From Asterias rubens (taxonomy: Eukaryota; Echinodermata; Asteroidea; Forcipulatida; Asteriidae), in NCBI RefSeq assembly GCF_902459465.1, contig NW_022985717.1, positions 1 through 64,000 on the forward strand: a DNA stretch of 64,000 nt. Reading direction: 5' to 3'. Under the pieces are notes generated by a model. That model did no database searches. It was not told the DNA's origin and saw only the letters and a program-made list of their open reading frames with translations. Positions 18,735 through 28,570 of the stretch are shown one piece after another. Numbering within the stretch: position 1 is the first letter of the stretch; every line of letters starts with the position of its first letter. The translations under genes were made by a program, and so were the position numbers.

Positions 18735-19823
18735 GTATACTCGGTACTTTCCCCTTACACTGATGTGTGTAAGCACTGTATACTCGTACTTTCCCCTTAC
18801 ACCGATGTGTGTTAGCACTGTATACTCAGTACTTTCCCCTTACACCAATGTGTGTAAGCACTGTATACTCAGTACTTTCCCCTTACACCGATGTGTGTTA
18901 GCACTGTATACTCAGTACTTTCCCCTTACACCGATGTGTGTAAGCACTGTATACTCAGTACTTTCCCCTTACACCGATGTGTGTTAGCACTGTATACTCG
19001 TACTTTCCCCTTACACCGATGTGTGTTAGCACTGTATACTCGGTACTTTCCCCTTACACCGATGTGTGTTAGCACTGTATACTCAGTACTTTCCCCTTAC
19101 ACCGATGTGTGTTAGCACTGTATACTCGTACTTTCCTTCTTACACCGATGTGTGTTAGCACTGTATACTCAGTACTTTCCCCTTACACCAATGTGTGTTA
19201 ACACTGTATACTTAGTACTTTCCCCTTACACCGATGTGTGTTAGCACTGTATACTCAGTACTTTCCCCTTACACCAATGTGTGTAAGCACTGTATACTCA
19301 GTGCTTTCCCCTTACACCGATGTGTGTTAGCACTGTATACTCGTACTTTCCCCTTACACCGATGTGTGTTAACACTGTATACTTAGTACTTTCCCCTTAC
19401 ACCGATGTGTGTTAGCACTGTATACTCAGTACTTTCCCCTTACACCGATGTGTGTTAGCACTGTATACTCAGTACTTTCCCCTTACACCGATGTGTGTTA
19501 GCACTGTATACTCGTACTTTCCCCTTACACCGATGTGTGTTAGCACTGTATACTCAGTACTTTCCCCTTACACCTATGTGTGTAAGCACTGTATACTCAG
19601 TACTTTCCCCTTACACCGATGTGTGTTAGCACTGTATACTCAGTACTTTCCCCTTACACCGATGTGTGTTAGCACTGTATACTCAGTACTTTCCCCTTAC
19701 ACCGATGTGTGTTAGCACTGTGTACTCGGTACTTTCCCCTTACACCGATGTGTGTTAACACTGTATACTTAGTACTTTCCCCTTACACCGATGTGTGTTA
19801 GCACTGTATACTCAGTACTTTCC
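18735..19823 (+). repeat. 43-bp minisatellite, about 25 units
   Basis: The unit starts gtatactcagtactttcccc, continues ttacaccgatgtgtgttagc and ends act. Some units lack two bases (ctcgtac in place of ctcagtac) and are 41 bp. Variant sites (ccgatg/ccaatg, ttagc/taagc/taaca) recur in blocks. There are no unique spacers. A tRNA-like flank gggttaggattcgaacccac follows at once (19856 on). A single unit with the same flank lies at 35171-35214. Confidence 0.95.
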
Positions 19824-19915
19824 TGAGCTCTGTGAAAACAAATCACAGGCATATTACTCGGGTTAGGATTCGAACCCACGACCTTTGCAATTCTAGAGCA
19901 GTAGGGTATTGTTTG
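19824..19915 (-). mobile_element. tRNA-derived SINE segment flanking the minisatellite
   Basis: ggattcgaacccacgacctt and tgcaattctagagcagtagg are, in reverse, a tRNA T-arm-like GGGTTCGAATCC and flank. The same block occurs at 35255-35312 next to a single minisatellite unit. Confidence 0.6.
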
Positions 19916-20066
19916 CTTTGTCATGTTGTACTTGATTTGTACTTGATTTGGTGCTCGGGTGGCTTGCCCGTGTGAGTTAGGTCAATGGGTATTAGATGGA
20001 CACAGTGCTGACAGTGTGAAAGTGTTTGAATTAGAAATGTACAAGTCACAGTTAATTTCAACAAAA

Positions 20067-20398
20067 TTAAAGGGACTCGTTGCCTTGGATCGGTCGAGTT
20101 GGTCTGTGAAAAGTGTTTGAAAACTGTAAAATGCATAAGGTTGGAAAGATGTTTTAAAAGTAGAGTGTAATTATCCACGCAAACATGACTCGAAATTGCG
20201 TGTTTTTTGCGAACTAACACCGTGGGCCATTGTGCAAATGGCTTGCCGTGTTAGTTCACGACGAGGCAATTTCGTGGCATTTTTGTGTGAATAATCATTT
20301 TTGAACATCTTTCAAACCATATGCATTTTATAACAAACGGTATTTAAACGCTTTTCATAGAACAACTCGCCCGAACCAAGGCAACGGGTCCCGTTTAA
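20067..20398. mobile_element. TTAA-flanked palindromic MITE, 'AGGAACACGTTGCCTTGG' family, copy 2
   Basis: TTAA at 20067-20070 and 20395-20398 with agggactcgttgccttggat and aaccaaggcaacgggtcccg. The centre shows ccgtgggccattgtgcaaat facing gcaaatggcttgccgtgtta. Confidence 0.85.
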
Positions 20399-20487
20399 TT
20401 TCATCATGCTTAAACTTTATTTGATTTTGATATCCATTAATGTTCTCATAAGTTCATACATACTGGAAGTCAATCATTCTCTTACAC

Positions 20488-20859
20488 TTAAAGGCACTAG
20501 AAACTATTGGTAATTACTCAAAATAATTGTTAGCATAAAAACTTACTTGGTAACGAGCAATGGAGAGCTGTTGATAGAAACCGCTCCCTCTGAAGTAAGG
20601 TATTTTTTGAGAAAGAAGTAGTTTCTCAGTAAAATATTTGAATTGATTTCGAGACCTCAACCTCACGCGTGAGGTCTCGAAATCAAGCATATGAAAGCAC
20701 ACAACTTCGTGTGACAAGGGTGCTTTTTCTTCCACTCGCAACTTCGACGACCAATATTGAGTGCACATTTTCACAGGTTTGTTATTTGTGTGCATAATGT
20801 TGAGATACACCAAAAAAAAACTAGAAGACTGGTCTTTGACAACCAAAGGTGTGTCCCAT
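20488..20859. mobile_element. TTAA-flanked MITE, main family, copy 4
   Basis: The left end TTAA aggcactagaaactattggt is intact. The hairpin gagacctcaacctcacgcgt...gaggtctcgaaatcaagcat is present. The right end is degraded (ctttgacaaccaaaggtgtg). Confidence 0.75.
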
Positions 20860-21232
20860 TACGAACCAACTTTAACATTTCATTTTGAATGTATATTTTT
20901 AACGTCTATTAAATTATGTGTTCTTGCATATACTGTTCTTACAAAATATAATTGTTTTCGGTCATCGCGACATTTCACAAGGGATTATGCACTCTGTGAA
21001 TTGCACGTTGGAATTATACTTACACTTTATGCAAACATGAATTTCTATAAGTTGTACAAATCAAATCAAGTCTGACTAATATTCTGATTGCAATGTATAT
21101 TTTTGTATTTTGAGCTGATATTAAACCATTTGTCTATCTTGCACCAAGTGCCCAACAAAGAAGGTAGCTTTGTGACACTAATTTACACCCGAAGTACCCA
21201 TGTACCACAGATATTACATCTAAATACAAACA

Positions 21233-21460
21233 TCAGAGCATGCGCCTTTTCATCGAGATCAAAGTGCTGAAAAGAGCAAAACCAATAGAACTAAACCATA
21301 TATTACATCTGATACAAATAAGTTTCATCAGTGTTTGTTTGAGCAATAGCAAAGAGTTGCAATTTCTGATGCGTACTGGGAAGTTGTTCCATATTCGGGG
21401 AACAACAATCGGCAAGTGTGTACAAACAAACAAAAGAAAAGGGGAAATTGAGTAGAGTAA
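21233..21460 (-). mobile_element. LINE reverse-transcriptase C-terminal scrap
   Basis: The minus strand encodes LPIVVPRIWNNFPVRIRNCN then LLKQTLMKLI, matching the R.WN.LP..IR......K..L ending of non-LTR polymerases. It is short and isolated. Confidence 0.5.
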
Positions 21461-21502
21461 TTGCAGTATATGAGTCACAGTACCAATCAATAATAGGGTT
21501 TC

Positions 21503-21771
21503 TTAAAGGCAGTGGACACTATTGTTAATTACTTCAAAATAATTGTCATCATAAAACCTTTCTTGATTACGAGTAATAGGGAGAGGTTGATAGTATAAAA
21601 CATTGTGAGAAACGGCTCCCTCTGAGTGACGTAGTTTTCGAGCAAGAAGTAATTTTCCACGAGTTTGAATTCGAGACCTCAGATTTAGAATTTGAGGTCT
21701 CGAAACCAAGCACCTGAAAGCACACAAAAGACTATATTAGTCTTTGACAATTACCAGCAGTGTCCAATTAA
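21503..21771. mobile_element. TTAA-flanked MITE, main family, copy 5 (internal deletion)
   Basis: TTAA at 21503-21506 and 21768-21771. The left half and the hairpin (gagacctcagatttagaatt, tgaggtctcg) are intact. The usual right-half core is missing between gcacacaaa and agactatatta. Confidence 0.8.
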
Positions 21772-21935
21772 ACGTGTAACAAGGTAGCCTATATACTCAG
21801 AGGTCACAACTGGGTAGAACTGACCTACGCATAGTTTCCTTTGGGTTATAAAACTTAGCAGTTTATTGTGATTTTTCACTTATTTCTGGAACCATGGTTC
21901 GATCGATTTGGGTATGGTGGTGCGATCGTCAACAC

Positions 21936-21958
21936 CACGTGACCAGGGGTGCTATAAA
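21936..21958 (+). promoter_or_regulatory. Possible core promoter of gene C
   Basis: A CACGTGAcc E-box-like site is followed 11 bases later by ctataaatg, a TATA-type sequence. A start near 21985 would give a 5' leader of about 460 bases before the ATG at 22449. This is inference only. Confidence 0.25.
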
Positions 21959-22448
21959 TGCCCAGTTTTGGTTCTGCCAATAAAAATAAAAATTCTGAAC
22001 AAATCTAAATTTACCCAGGGTGGCCTCATGAGCCTTGTGTGAGAGAGTCGGGCAGTGATGCGTGACCGTATTGTCCACTGCAACAAAAAGTGATCCCTTT
22101 TACGAGAAAAAGGCTATAATGGGGGAAAACCCAATCGCAACTATTATTACGAAACAATAATGTTCTGTGTGACCTTGGCTCATTCAGCCAGGAGTAGGAT
22201 AATTATAGTTATCCCTTTACCCGGAACGAACACTTCCAAACTTCATGTTCTGTATAGCCAATAAACTGTTTAGGCTTGTTTTTAGAGACTTCTTGTAGTC
22301 ACAAATTTGCACTTTGCTCCCCGTTGTGGGTTTTAGTTTTTGACTTGTGGCCCACCGAGTCACCATAAAGTTTACCACGATTATCCGAAGTTTGCCAGGT
22401 GTGCAAGACATCTCTTTGCCATTGCCCCACCCACCCCTAATTGGTATC

Positions 22449-22499
22449 ATGCTGATGGGAACTATCTTGCAGTTTGTTGTCTTTCTCTACGTTAACACG
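22449..22499 (+). CDS. Gene C first coding exon: signal peptide
   Basis: ATG opens MLMGTILQFVVFLYVNT and stops at a consensus donor (acg/gtaagt), phase 0. The next exon continues VADGAPIDPTC, so cleavage after VNTVA is plausible. The hydrophobic core and the phase-0 link to the first TNFR exon support this start. Confidence 0.75.
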
Positions 22500-25029
22500 G
22501 TAAGTCCTAATAATTGTTTAAAATTTAATGAGTAAAAGAAACTAAGAAAATGTTGTTTTTCCCCTTTTTGTTTTTGTGTTGCTCCGTATCTGACTGTTGT
22601 ATTATTAGTTCATTTTTGTTATCGCATATAATAGGATAATGCACAAAGTGTCTTAGTGATGGCCTTGTTGAATTGAGCATGACGTCACTGACCGCCATCT
22701 GTGATGGCAAACAACGGAAAGTACACGCGTGTTATGCACGATTCTCGGTTTCATCAGCAATGGCAGCCATAGCAATGGATAGAATCTGCTCATAGAATAG
22801 GCAGACATTCTTTTTGAAGTGTTTCACTGTGAGCAATGAACTGGTGAAAATACTGAAAAGGAAAGGCTCAACATGCCTATACATAAAAACCATTTTGTGT
22901 TTCCAACATTGTGTGTTGTTTATTTTTGACAAAATCGGAGAAACGAAAAGGGATGCCTTTCAATTACGATCAGGCATTTTGGTTAGGTTGTACGAATAAC
23001 AACCTGTGTGAAATCCAAAGCAGATTTCCAGCGCAATAATAGTGCAATATTGTTCAACACCGATAGTTTCGATTTACGGAAAACAGCCATCGTTTTTGCT
23101 TAACATTTTTAGATAAAACCATGGAGGAATAAAATTAGTTTCCCTCCATGATAAAACACACCATGATGTTTCCTAATAATTTAGTGCAATATTGTTCAAC
23201 ATCGATAGTTTCGATTTAGCCGCTTTTTAGTAGAAAACTAAAAACTGTTTTCAAAGTTATTTCGTGGTTTTGTTTTCCACTATAGGTAGCTGATGGAGCT
23301 CCTATTGACCCAACGTGTCCTGGAAAGATCCCTCGGTTTTTTATGATACAACATGCAAGTATTGTCCTTCATGCAAACTTGGTTATGGTCTATCTGAGGT
23401 AGGTGTGGGCCTATGCAAGGCCATGTAACAGTTTTTTCTGTTTGCCTTGCGTAATTCCTAGAAGGAGCTTACTTTTAAGATAAAGGGGGGCTACAGGTTT
23501 TGAAAAAAAGTTTTGACTACCGATCCTCTAGAAAGAAATCATTTGAAATCATCGCACTTGACATTGCAGCTACTCAATGTCATTGGGAAAATGTTGGAAC
23601 GCTAGGTGGCAGCAGACTTCCCGGGTAAGTTTCCATTATTTGCGAATGCGCACATTACTGAGAACAATGGATTTTTTATGGTGAGTTTGCTGCCACCAAG
23701 CACCCCAAAAGTTCCAATAGCAGTCATCAAACTGCGCCAGGTTTATTGTACGATCGTTCATACTCCACGAAACAAAGCAAAAATAATGGAAGATGAAAAA
23801 CTGGAGAAGGGATAGCCGATTCTTGGCAGTGTCAACCACCTAACAACTCTATGGCAACTAAAATTTATTTAATGCTCAACTCCAATTCAGTCTGAAGTCC
23901 TTCAATATTCAATCTTCAAAGGTAAAATCCTTATTGGTCATGAACATGTTTAGGATGGTGTCAAAGTGACGTCACATGCGAGGTGCATAATAACATAAAA
24001 AGAGGTTAAGGTGACCTCAAGACAAAAAGACTGACAACAATAGACGTTAATCTTAGGACGCGTAAAAACTGTACACTGCAAAAACTGGGGTGTTAAATTG
24101 ATTCTTCCGGGTATATCTATTAACACCAACGTGGTGTTATTAATACCCATAACTATATCGTTGGTGAAATAAACACCCTGTCGGTGTTGTCTCGAATAGA
24201 TACCAAGAGATTCAATTTAACACCCCAGATGTTGCAGTGTATGATGAATTAGAGGTGATCAGTCCTGCTATTTTATTCTCTAATAGCTGTGTGGAAATGG
24301 TCAAGGCGCCAATGCAGTTTGCCAACAATGTCCAACGGGGTATTTCTCGGACAGCAACTCTGTGGAGATGTGTCAACCGTGCAAATCCTGCCCGACCGAC
24401 ATGATGGAAGCTGCGCCTTGTGATTCCACGTCTAACCGTAAATGTGTACCGTGCAAGTGTGGGTGAGAAATCAATGTATAAAGAGCTGCACCGGATCACG
24501 ATCTCTGTTACAATGCTTGTGAACCTTTAATAAGTCAGAAAAGGTCACTTAATAAACTGAAAAACTTCGGTAAAAATCCAGAACCAGCGAGTCAAAAACA
24601 CACCACTGTCCTAGATTTCTAGAAGGAACCCGGCAAACGGGCACCCTGGGGGTCGATTTCACAAGAGTTATCGAGGAGATATTAAAATTTTATTTAGTTC
24701 GGTTCGATTTCACAAAGAGTTAGTACTAGTCCTATCTTAGGATTAGTCATGGTATAAAAAACAAAACAAAACACGCATGTTTAGTCCTAAGTTAGGACGA
24801 GTAACTCGTCCTAACTCAAGATAACACTAGTCTTAACTTTTTGTGAAATCCACCCCTGGACCTTTTGGAGTATAATCGTGTGGCACATGGTAAAAATAAA
24901 GGAAACAATTTAAGAAGATTCACATTTTTTTAAAAGAATGTTCACGAAGGAAACCATGGAGGGCTACTTTTGGTCAAGGTGTCAATGCAGTTAAAAACAA
25001 CAACAACAGCAGCAACAACAACAACAACG

Positions 25030-25062
<33 letters not shown>

Positions 25063-28000
25063 TATGCCTGTACGTTTTAATCCCAAATCATTGGGGTTTT
25101 TGTTTTGTTTTTATGTCCTGTCTATACCTATGTACATGACTGTGCAATAACTAACCACAATGACTATTAAAAAGGGGTGTTCTTCGAGAGATAAGAAGGA
25201 ATATCTTGTTTCATATCAATGCTATATGAATATTGTGCTTTGTGCTGTGTCTGTTCTGTATGTATTCAGTCTACTTAGATTGTTTTTGTATGGGGCACTC
25301 CCTACACAAGCTGTACTTGCTTGGCTGTTCCACCAATTCATAAAATTCTGGTATCACCTTTTTTTCCCCAGCCATATCCAACAGCGCTTAAATTGAACAG
25401 GATGGATAAAGACATTAAATTACATAAAATAGCACAATAAAATAATTTAAACAGACACAACTTAACAGAGATTAAATTGGCAATTGAATTGTTGAATTGA
25501 ACTGAATCCATCCATATCTGTTATTTTTAACAGTTTTGTCGAGGGTCAATGTAGAAGCTGTGAGGATGTCGACAAACCTGACGATGAGCCTGAGGATGTC
25601 GACAAACCTGACGATGAGCCTGAGGATGTCGACAAACCTGACGATGAGCCTGATGATGTCGACAAACCTGATGACACCATTGACGAGAATGGGTCTGAAT
25701 TCCCTCATGGACCTGGTGCCATTGCTTTGTATGTGGCCATCCCCCTGGTCTTACTGCTTGTATTATTGGCTGTACTTTACTTCAAAAAAGAAATCTGGGG
25801 ATTCGCAAAAAGGACGGCTCTCTCTTCGGACCATCGAGATGAAAGAAATCAACATTCAAATTCAGACAACCCGGAAGGACAACACTTTGTCGTAGGAGGT
25901 AATACAAAATTGACTAAAAAAAAATTGTTAGAACTAACAATACCTGGCGTGTAGACACACATGTCTACCATGTTTACCGCAAACCAAAAGTTCAATTCAA
26001 TTCAATAATGTTTAAGGATAGTCCATCCTTATTAAAAATGTTGTTTTTCTTGTCACATTCAGTTTTGAAAATAATGCTGCCCTTTTTGCTTACAGATCAA
26101 AATGGTGTAGAAATAAAGACTCATGCCGAAGCCAACATTATTCACAAAGAAGAGGTGCAGATGCTGAATGCTGTGCCTTATCGTCGTAGTGACTGTTCGG
26201 TCTTGGAATCACAGTCTGACGGTTTTAATCTCGGGTCTCCTACTTCCTCTACTGGCACTCAAACCTCATCTTTCCGGTATAGTGATGTAAGTTTAGTTGC
26301 GAAATGTTAACTTATTATATCATTGGTTTTAAAAGCAAACCATTACGTTATACAGAGTCTCACTCAATATCGTATTGTCATGTCTTTGTCCGTACTCTCA
26401 AAAATGCAAAAGAGTGAAGAAAAAAATACCCACTCTTTAAAAGAGCCATATGAGGGACAACTCTTTTTCGAGTGGTCTTCCAATCTTGTAGATTGAAGTT
26501 TGCATTTTTAAAGTGATTTTTCACTCTGTCCTTGGGTGAAACCCCTCTAAAAAGTGACATAACCACCACTCTTCTTAAAGATCTACTTGAGGGACAACTC
26601 GAAATGTAAAGAGTGGTGGTTTTCACTCGTTTACGTTTAGAGATATGATGTTGCTTTAAAGTATTGTCCAGTTTTTCACCTGGTTTCCTTCATGTTGACA
26701 TATAAAGTGTTTCTGTTTACAGTCAAGTGAGCCCTTCAAGTAAAATTAAATATAAGCTTACTAACTGTAACCATGTTATACTTTTTCTATTGCAAACTAC
26801 TGCTTAAAACTGTCCTATATAAAGTACATTCACTGTCATTGAGGATGTTAGAATGAAATAAATGCCTTATTATATCTCTTCCTGTTCGTTCGATATTGAA
26901 GGTGTCCGGTCTTGAAAATCGATCGTGGGAATTTGAAGAAAAGCTGCGGAAAGCTATTGAGAAGACCAAAGGTATGTTTGGTATATCGAGAAGGTGTGGA
27001 ACTGGGACGTGGGTGAATTTACTGCTCTTTTAAAGACACTGGACACTATTGGTGATTGTCAAAGACCAGTCTTATCGCTTGGTGTATCTCAACATAATGC
27101 ATAAAACAACAAACCTGGTGTAAATTTGAGCTCAATTGGTTGTCGAAGTTGCGAGATAATAATGCAAAAAAAACACCCGTGTCACCTGAAGTTGTGTGCT
27201 CTCGGATGCTTGATTTCGAGACCTCAAATTCTAATTCCGAGGTCTCGAAATCAAATTCGTGGAAAATTACTTCGTTCTCGAAAACTACGTTATGCCGTTT
27301 CTCAAAATGTTACCCACCAGCTCCCCATTACTCACGTTACCAAGTAAGGTTTTATGCTAATAATTATTTTAGTAATTACCAATAGTGTCCACTGCCTTTA
27401 AAGTTTAGAGTACAAGGAGAATATTCGTCCACTAAACGTGAATAATTATTAACCCTGCCAATGTATGCTATATTGTTGAGAACCGGTACACACTGACGTT
27501 GGTTCAGGGGAAAGTTTCAGAAAGTTTCAGTGGCGTCATTTTGATTATTCTAACTTTTATTATATTCATCTTGGTTTTACCCATATACAACGATAGCACT
27601 GTAAATCCCAGGCACACTGATAACAACTGGAGTGTTAAATTGATTCCTTCTGGTATATATATGTGACAACACCAATATGGTGGTATATATCCCAATTACT
27701 ATGTTGGTGAAATTAACACCGTGTCGGCGAGCACATATATTGATACAAAGAGAATCAATTTAACAACCCAGTTTTTGAAGTGCATTTACTAACTCAGTGT
27801 GTGCATTCATAAACAGATACATCTCTGGGCGACATGAAGCAGGCAGATTTGAACATCCTTGAGCGATACTTACAAGCAAAAGGCGTTGTAGCAAAATATC
27901 ACTCCACATCCGAGCCTAACTACTTGACCATAGCCAACATGTACGAAATTGACATATACACACAAAGAGGATTCGAATCCGTCACTGACGTCATCAGCCA

Positions 28001-28178
28001 CATCGCCAATACAGACAGAACGCATCCGACTGTAGCCGATTTCTTGAAGAAAGTTTACGACAGCGACCAGTGTTTTCAATCTCTGGTAAAGCTAGTTGAG
28101 CAAATTCTTGATCGGACAGTAGAGCACGGACAAGAGACACAGACACAGGCTAGTCAGAGTGGTGAATTATGGGTTTGA
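22449..28178 (+). CDS. TNF-receptor superfamily protein with single divergent death domain (gene C, spliced, one frame break)
   Basis: Exons 22449-22499, 23286-23398, 24287-24462, 25534-25898, 26096-26286, 26902-26971 and 27817-28178 join in matching phases except within 23286-23398, which is one base short. With an intact frame the product would be about 442 residues: signal peptide, two TNFR cysteine-rich domains, an acidic decapeptide-repeat stalk, one membrane helix, a Ser/Glu linker, a charged linker and a death domain. It is the third tandem paralogue after A and B. The third cysteine-rich domain of B is reduced to a CRSC remnant. Either the reference has a one-base error in a T run or this allele is a pseudogene; intact downstream exons favour error or recent loss. 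Confidence 0.75.
22500..23285. other. Gene C intron 1
   Basis: No exon is seen. Two near-identical blocks (agtgcaatattgttcaacac with gatagtttcgatttacgg near 23040, and again near 23182) form a direct repeat. A tccatgg fold-back (accatggaggaataaaatta...ccctccatgat) lies at 23118-23151. Confidence 0.5.
23286..23398 (+). CDS. Gene C exon: first cysteine-rich domain, frame broken by one base
   Basis: The first half reads VADGAPIDPTCPGKIPRFF in the frame set by the signal exon. The second half reads YDTTCKYCPSCKLGYGLSE in the frame required by the next exon. The two meet at a six-T run (23336-23341), and the exon is 113 bases against 117 in gene B. Splice sites (ctatag, gtaggt) are sound. The break is consistent with a lost base in the T run. 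Confidence 0.75.
23602..23700. mobile_element. Short inverted-end element, 'CTAGGTGGCAGCAGAC' family, copy 1
   Basis: ctaggtggcagcagacttcc at the left and gtgagtttgctgccaccaag at the right are inverted. Copies at 51355-51440 and 63311-63419 have the same ends and a similar 85-109-base size. Confidence 0.75.
24070..24241. mobile_element. Palindromic 'GGGGTGTTAAATTGATT' MITE, copy 1
   Basis: The ends tacactgcaaaaactggggt and accccagatgttgcagtgta are inverted, with inner gttaaattgattctt and aagagattcaatttaac. Copy 2 is at 27596-27787. It ends 45 bases before the second cysteine-rich exon of gene C. Confidence 0.8.
24287..24462 (+). CDS. Gene C exon: second cysteine-rich domain
   Basis: It encodes LCGNGQGANAVCQQCPTGYF, a CQPCKSCPTDMMEAAPC segment and RKCVPCKCG. 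Length (176), phases (0 in, 2 out) and every cysteine position match the gene B exon at 6474-6649, with TGYFSDSNS in place of DGRFSDDDS. Confidence 0.9.
24700..24856. mobile_element. TTAGGACTAGTCC palindromic MITE copy
   Basis: The left end cgatttcacaaagagttagt and right end acttttt gtgaaatccacc are inverted; inside, agtcctatcttaggattagt faces tagtcctaagttaggacgag. It is the most complete copy of this family here. Confidence 0.7.
24995..25062 (+). repeat. (CAA)n microsatellite
   Basis: A run of AAC/CAA triplets with a few interruptions (agc, cga). Confidence 0.95.
25534..25898 (+). CDS. Gene C exon: acidic repeat stalk and transmembrane segment
   Basis: It enters in phase 2, completes Gly and gives FVEGQCRSC, a remnant of a third TNFR repeat. 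Then come three EDVDKPDDEP units and a partial fourth (DDVDKPDDT). After SEFPHGPG comes a helix, AIALYVAIPLVLLLVLLAVL, with YFKKE at the inner face and a polar tail. It leaves in phase 1 at gtaata. Confidence 0.88.
25562..25678 (+). repeat. 30-bp coding tandem repeat, 3 exact units plus a partial one
   Basis: Units at 25562-25591, 25592-25621 and 25622-25651 read gaggatgtcgacaaacctga then cgatgagcct and are identical. A fourth, changed unit follows to 25678. They encode EDVDKPDDEP. Confidence 0.95.
26096..26286 (+). CDS. Gene C exon: cytoplasmic linker
   Basis: Phase 1 in (after gcttacag), phase 0 out (gat/gtaagt). It encodes DQNGVEIKTHAEANIIHKEE, VQMLNAVPYRRSDCSVLESQ and a Ser/Thr-rich end, SPTSSTGTQTSSFRYSD. 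No domain is recognised. It occupies the position of the acidic linker exons of gene B but is not similar to them. Confidence 0.8.
26395..26645. mobile_element. Inverted-module element ('ACTCTTTAAAAGAGCC' family), copy 1
   Basis: It has two related modules (actctttaaaagagccatat, gagggacaactctttttcga; and cttaaagatctacttgaggg) and outer inverted ends aaaatgcaaaagagtga and cactcgtttacgttta. A second copy is at 51725-51970. Non-coding. Confidence 0.7.
26902..26971 (+). CDS. Gene C exon: charged linker before death domain
   Basis: A 70-base exon, phase 0 in and phase 1 out, encoding VSGLENRSWEFEEKLRKAIE and KTK. It corresponds in position, phase and the E/D-F-E/D..L..A pattern to the 49-base linker exon of gene B. 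Confidence 0.82.
27030..27401. mobile_element. TTAA-flanked MITE, main family, copy 6
   Basis: TTAA at both ends (27030-27033 and 27398-27401), agacactggacactattggt at the left and aatagtgtccactgcct at the right. The hairpin is ttcgagacctcaaattctaa facing ttccgaggtctcgaaatcaa. Confidence 0.85.
27596..27787. mobile_element. Palindromic 'GGTGTTAAATTGATT' MITE, copy 2
   Basis: gcactgtaaatcccaggcac, gtgttaaattgattccttct and agagaatcaatttaacaacc match copy 1 at 24070-24241. It lies 29 bases upstream of the gene C death-domain exon. Confidence 0.7.
27817..28178 (+). CDS. Gene C last exon: divergent death domain
   Basis: It enters in phase 1 after aaacag and ends at TGA 28176-28178. It encodes DTSLGDMKQADLNILERYLQ, then NYLTIANMYEIDIYTQRGFE, HPTVADFLKKVYDSDQCFQS and LVKLVEQIL. 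The C-terminal helices (TVADFLKK, CF..LVKLVEQIL) match A and B. The central FHYGK.AELFGF...EIR segment is replaced by YLTIANMYEID, so adaptor contacts probably differ. A polar tail (THTQ/TQASQSGE type) follows. Confidence 0.85.
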
Positions 28179-28200
28179 CTGGGGAATACATTATGTGTCC

Positions 28201-28570
28201 TTAAAGGCAGTGGACACTATTGGTAATTTCTCAAAAAAATTATTAGCATAAAACCTTTCTTGGTGAAGAGTAACGGGGAGAGGATGATGGTATAAAACAT
28301 TGTGAGAAACGGCTCCGTCTGAAGTGCCATAGTTTTCGAGAAATAAGTATTTTTCCACGAATTTGATTTCAAGACCTCAGATTTAGAACTTGAGGTCTCG
28401 AAATCAACCATCTAAACTCACACAATTTCGTGTGTTTTTTATTTCACTAGTATCGATGACCGATTGAGCTCAAATTTTCGCAGGTTAGTTATTTCATGCA
28501 TATGTTTAGATACACCAACTGCGAAGGCTAGTCTTTGACGACAGTTACCAATAGTGTCCACTGCCTTTAA
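28201..28570. mobile_element. TTAA-flanked MITE, main family, copy 7
   Basis: TTAA at 28201-28204 and 28567-28570, with aggcagtggacactattggt and accaatagtgtccactgcct ends. The hairpin is agacctcagatttagaactt then gaggtctcg. It begins 23 bases after the gene C stop. Confidence 0.88.

Larger units (their letters stand above)
16926..22448. other. Intergenic region between genes B and C
   Basis: No gene is supported. It contains the 3' flank of B, a TTAGGACTAGTCC element (17400-17525), TTAA elements (18229-18566, 20067-20398, 20488-20859, 21503-21771), a 43-bp minisatellite (18735-19823) and a minus-strand LINE scrap (21233-21460). Bases 17526-18228 and 20860-21232 show nothing I can name. Confidence 0.6.

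Noticed and set aside
18735-19823. Regular repeats that could look like a CRISPR array or a repetitive protein gene
   Set aside because: Units are directly adjacent with no unique spacers, the genome is eukaryotic, and the open frames (YFPLTPMCVSTVYS type) arise because a repeat unit that lacks a stop in one frame is iterated.
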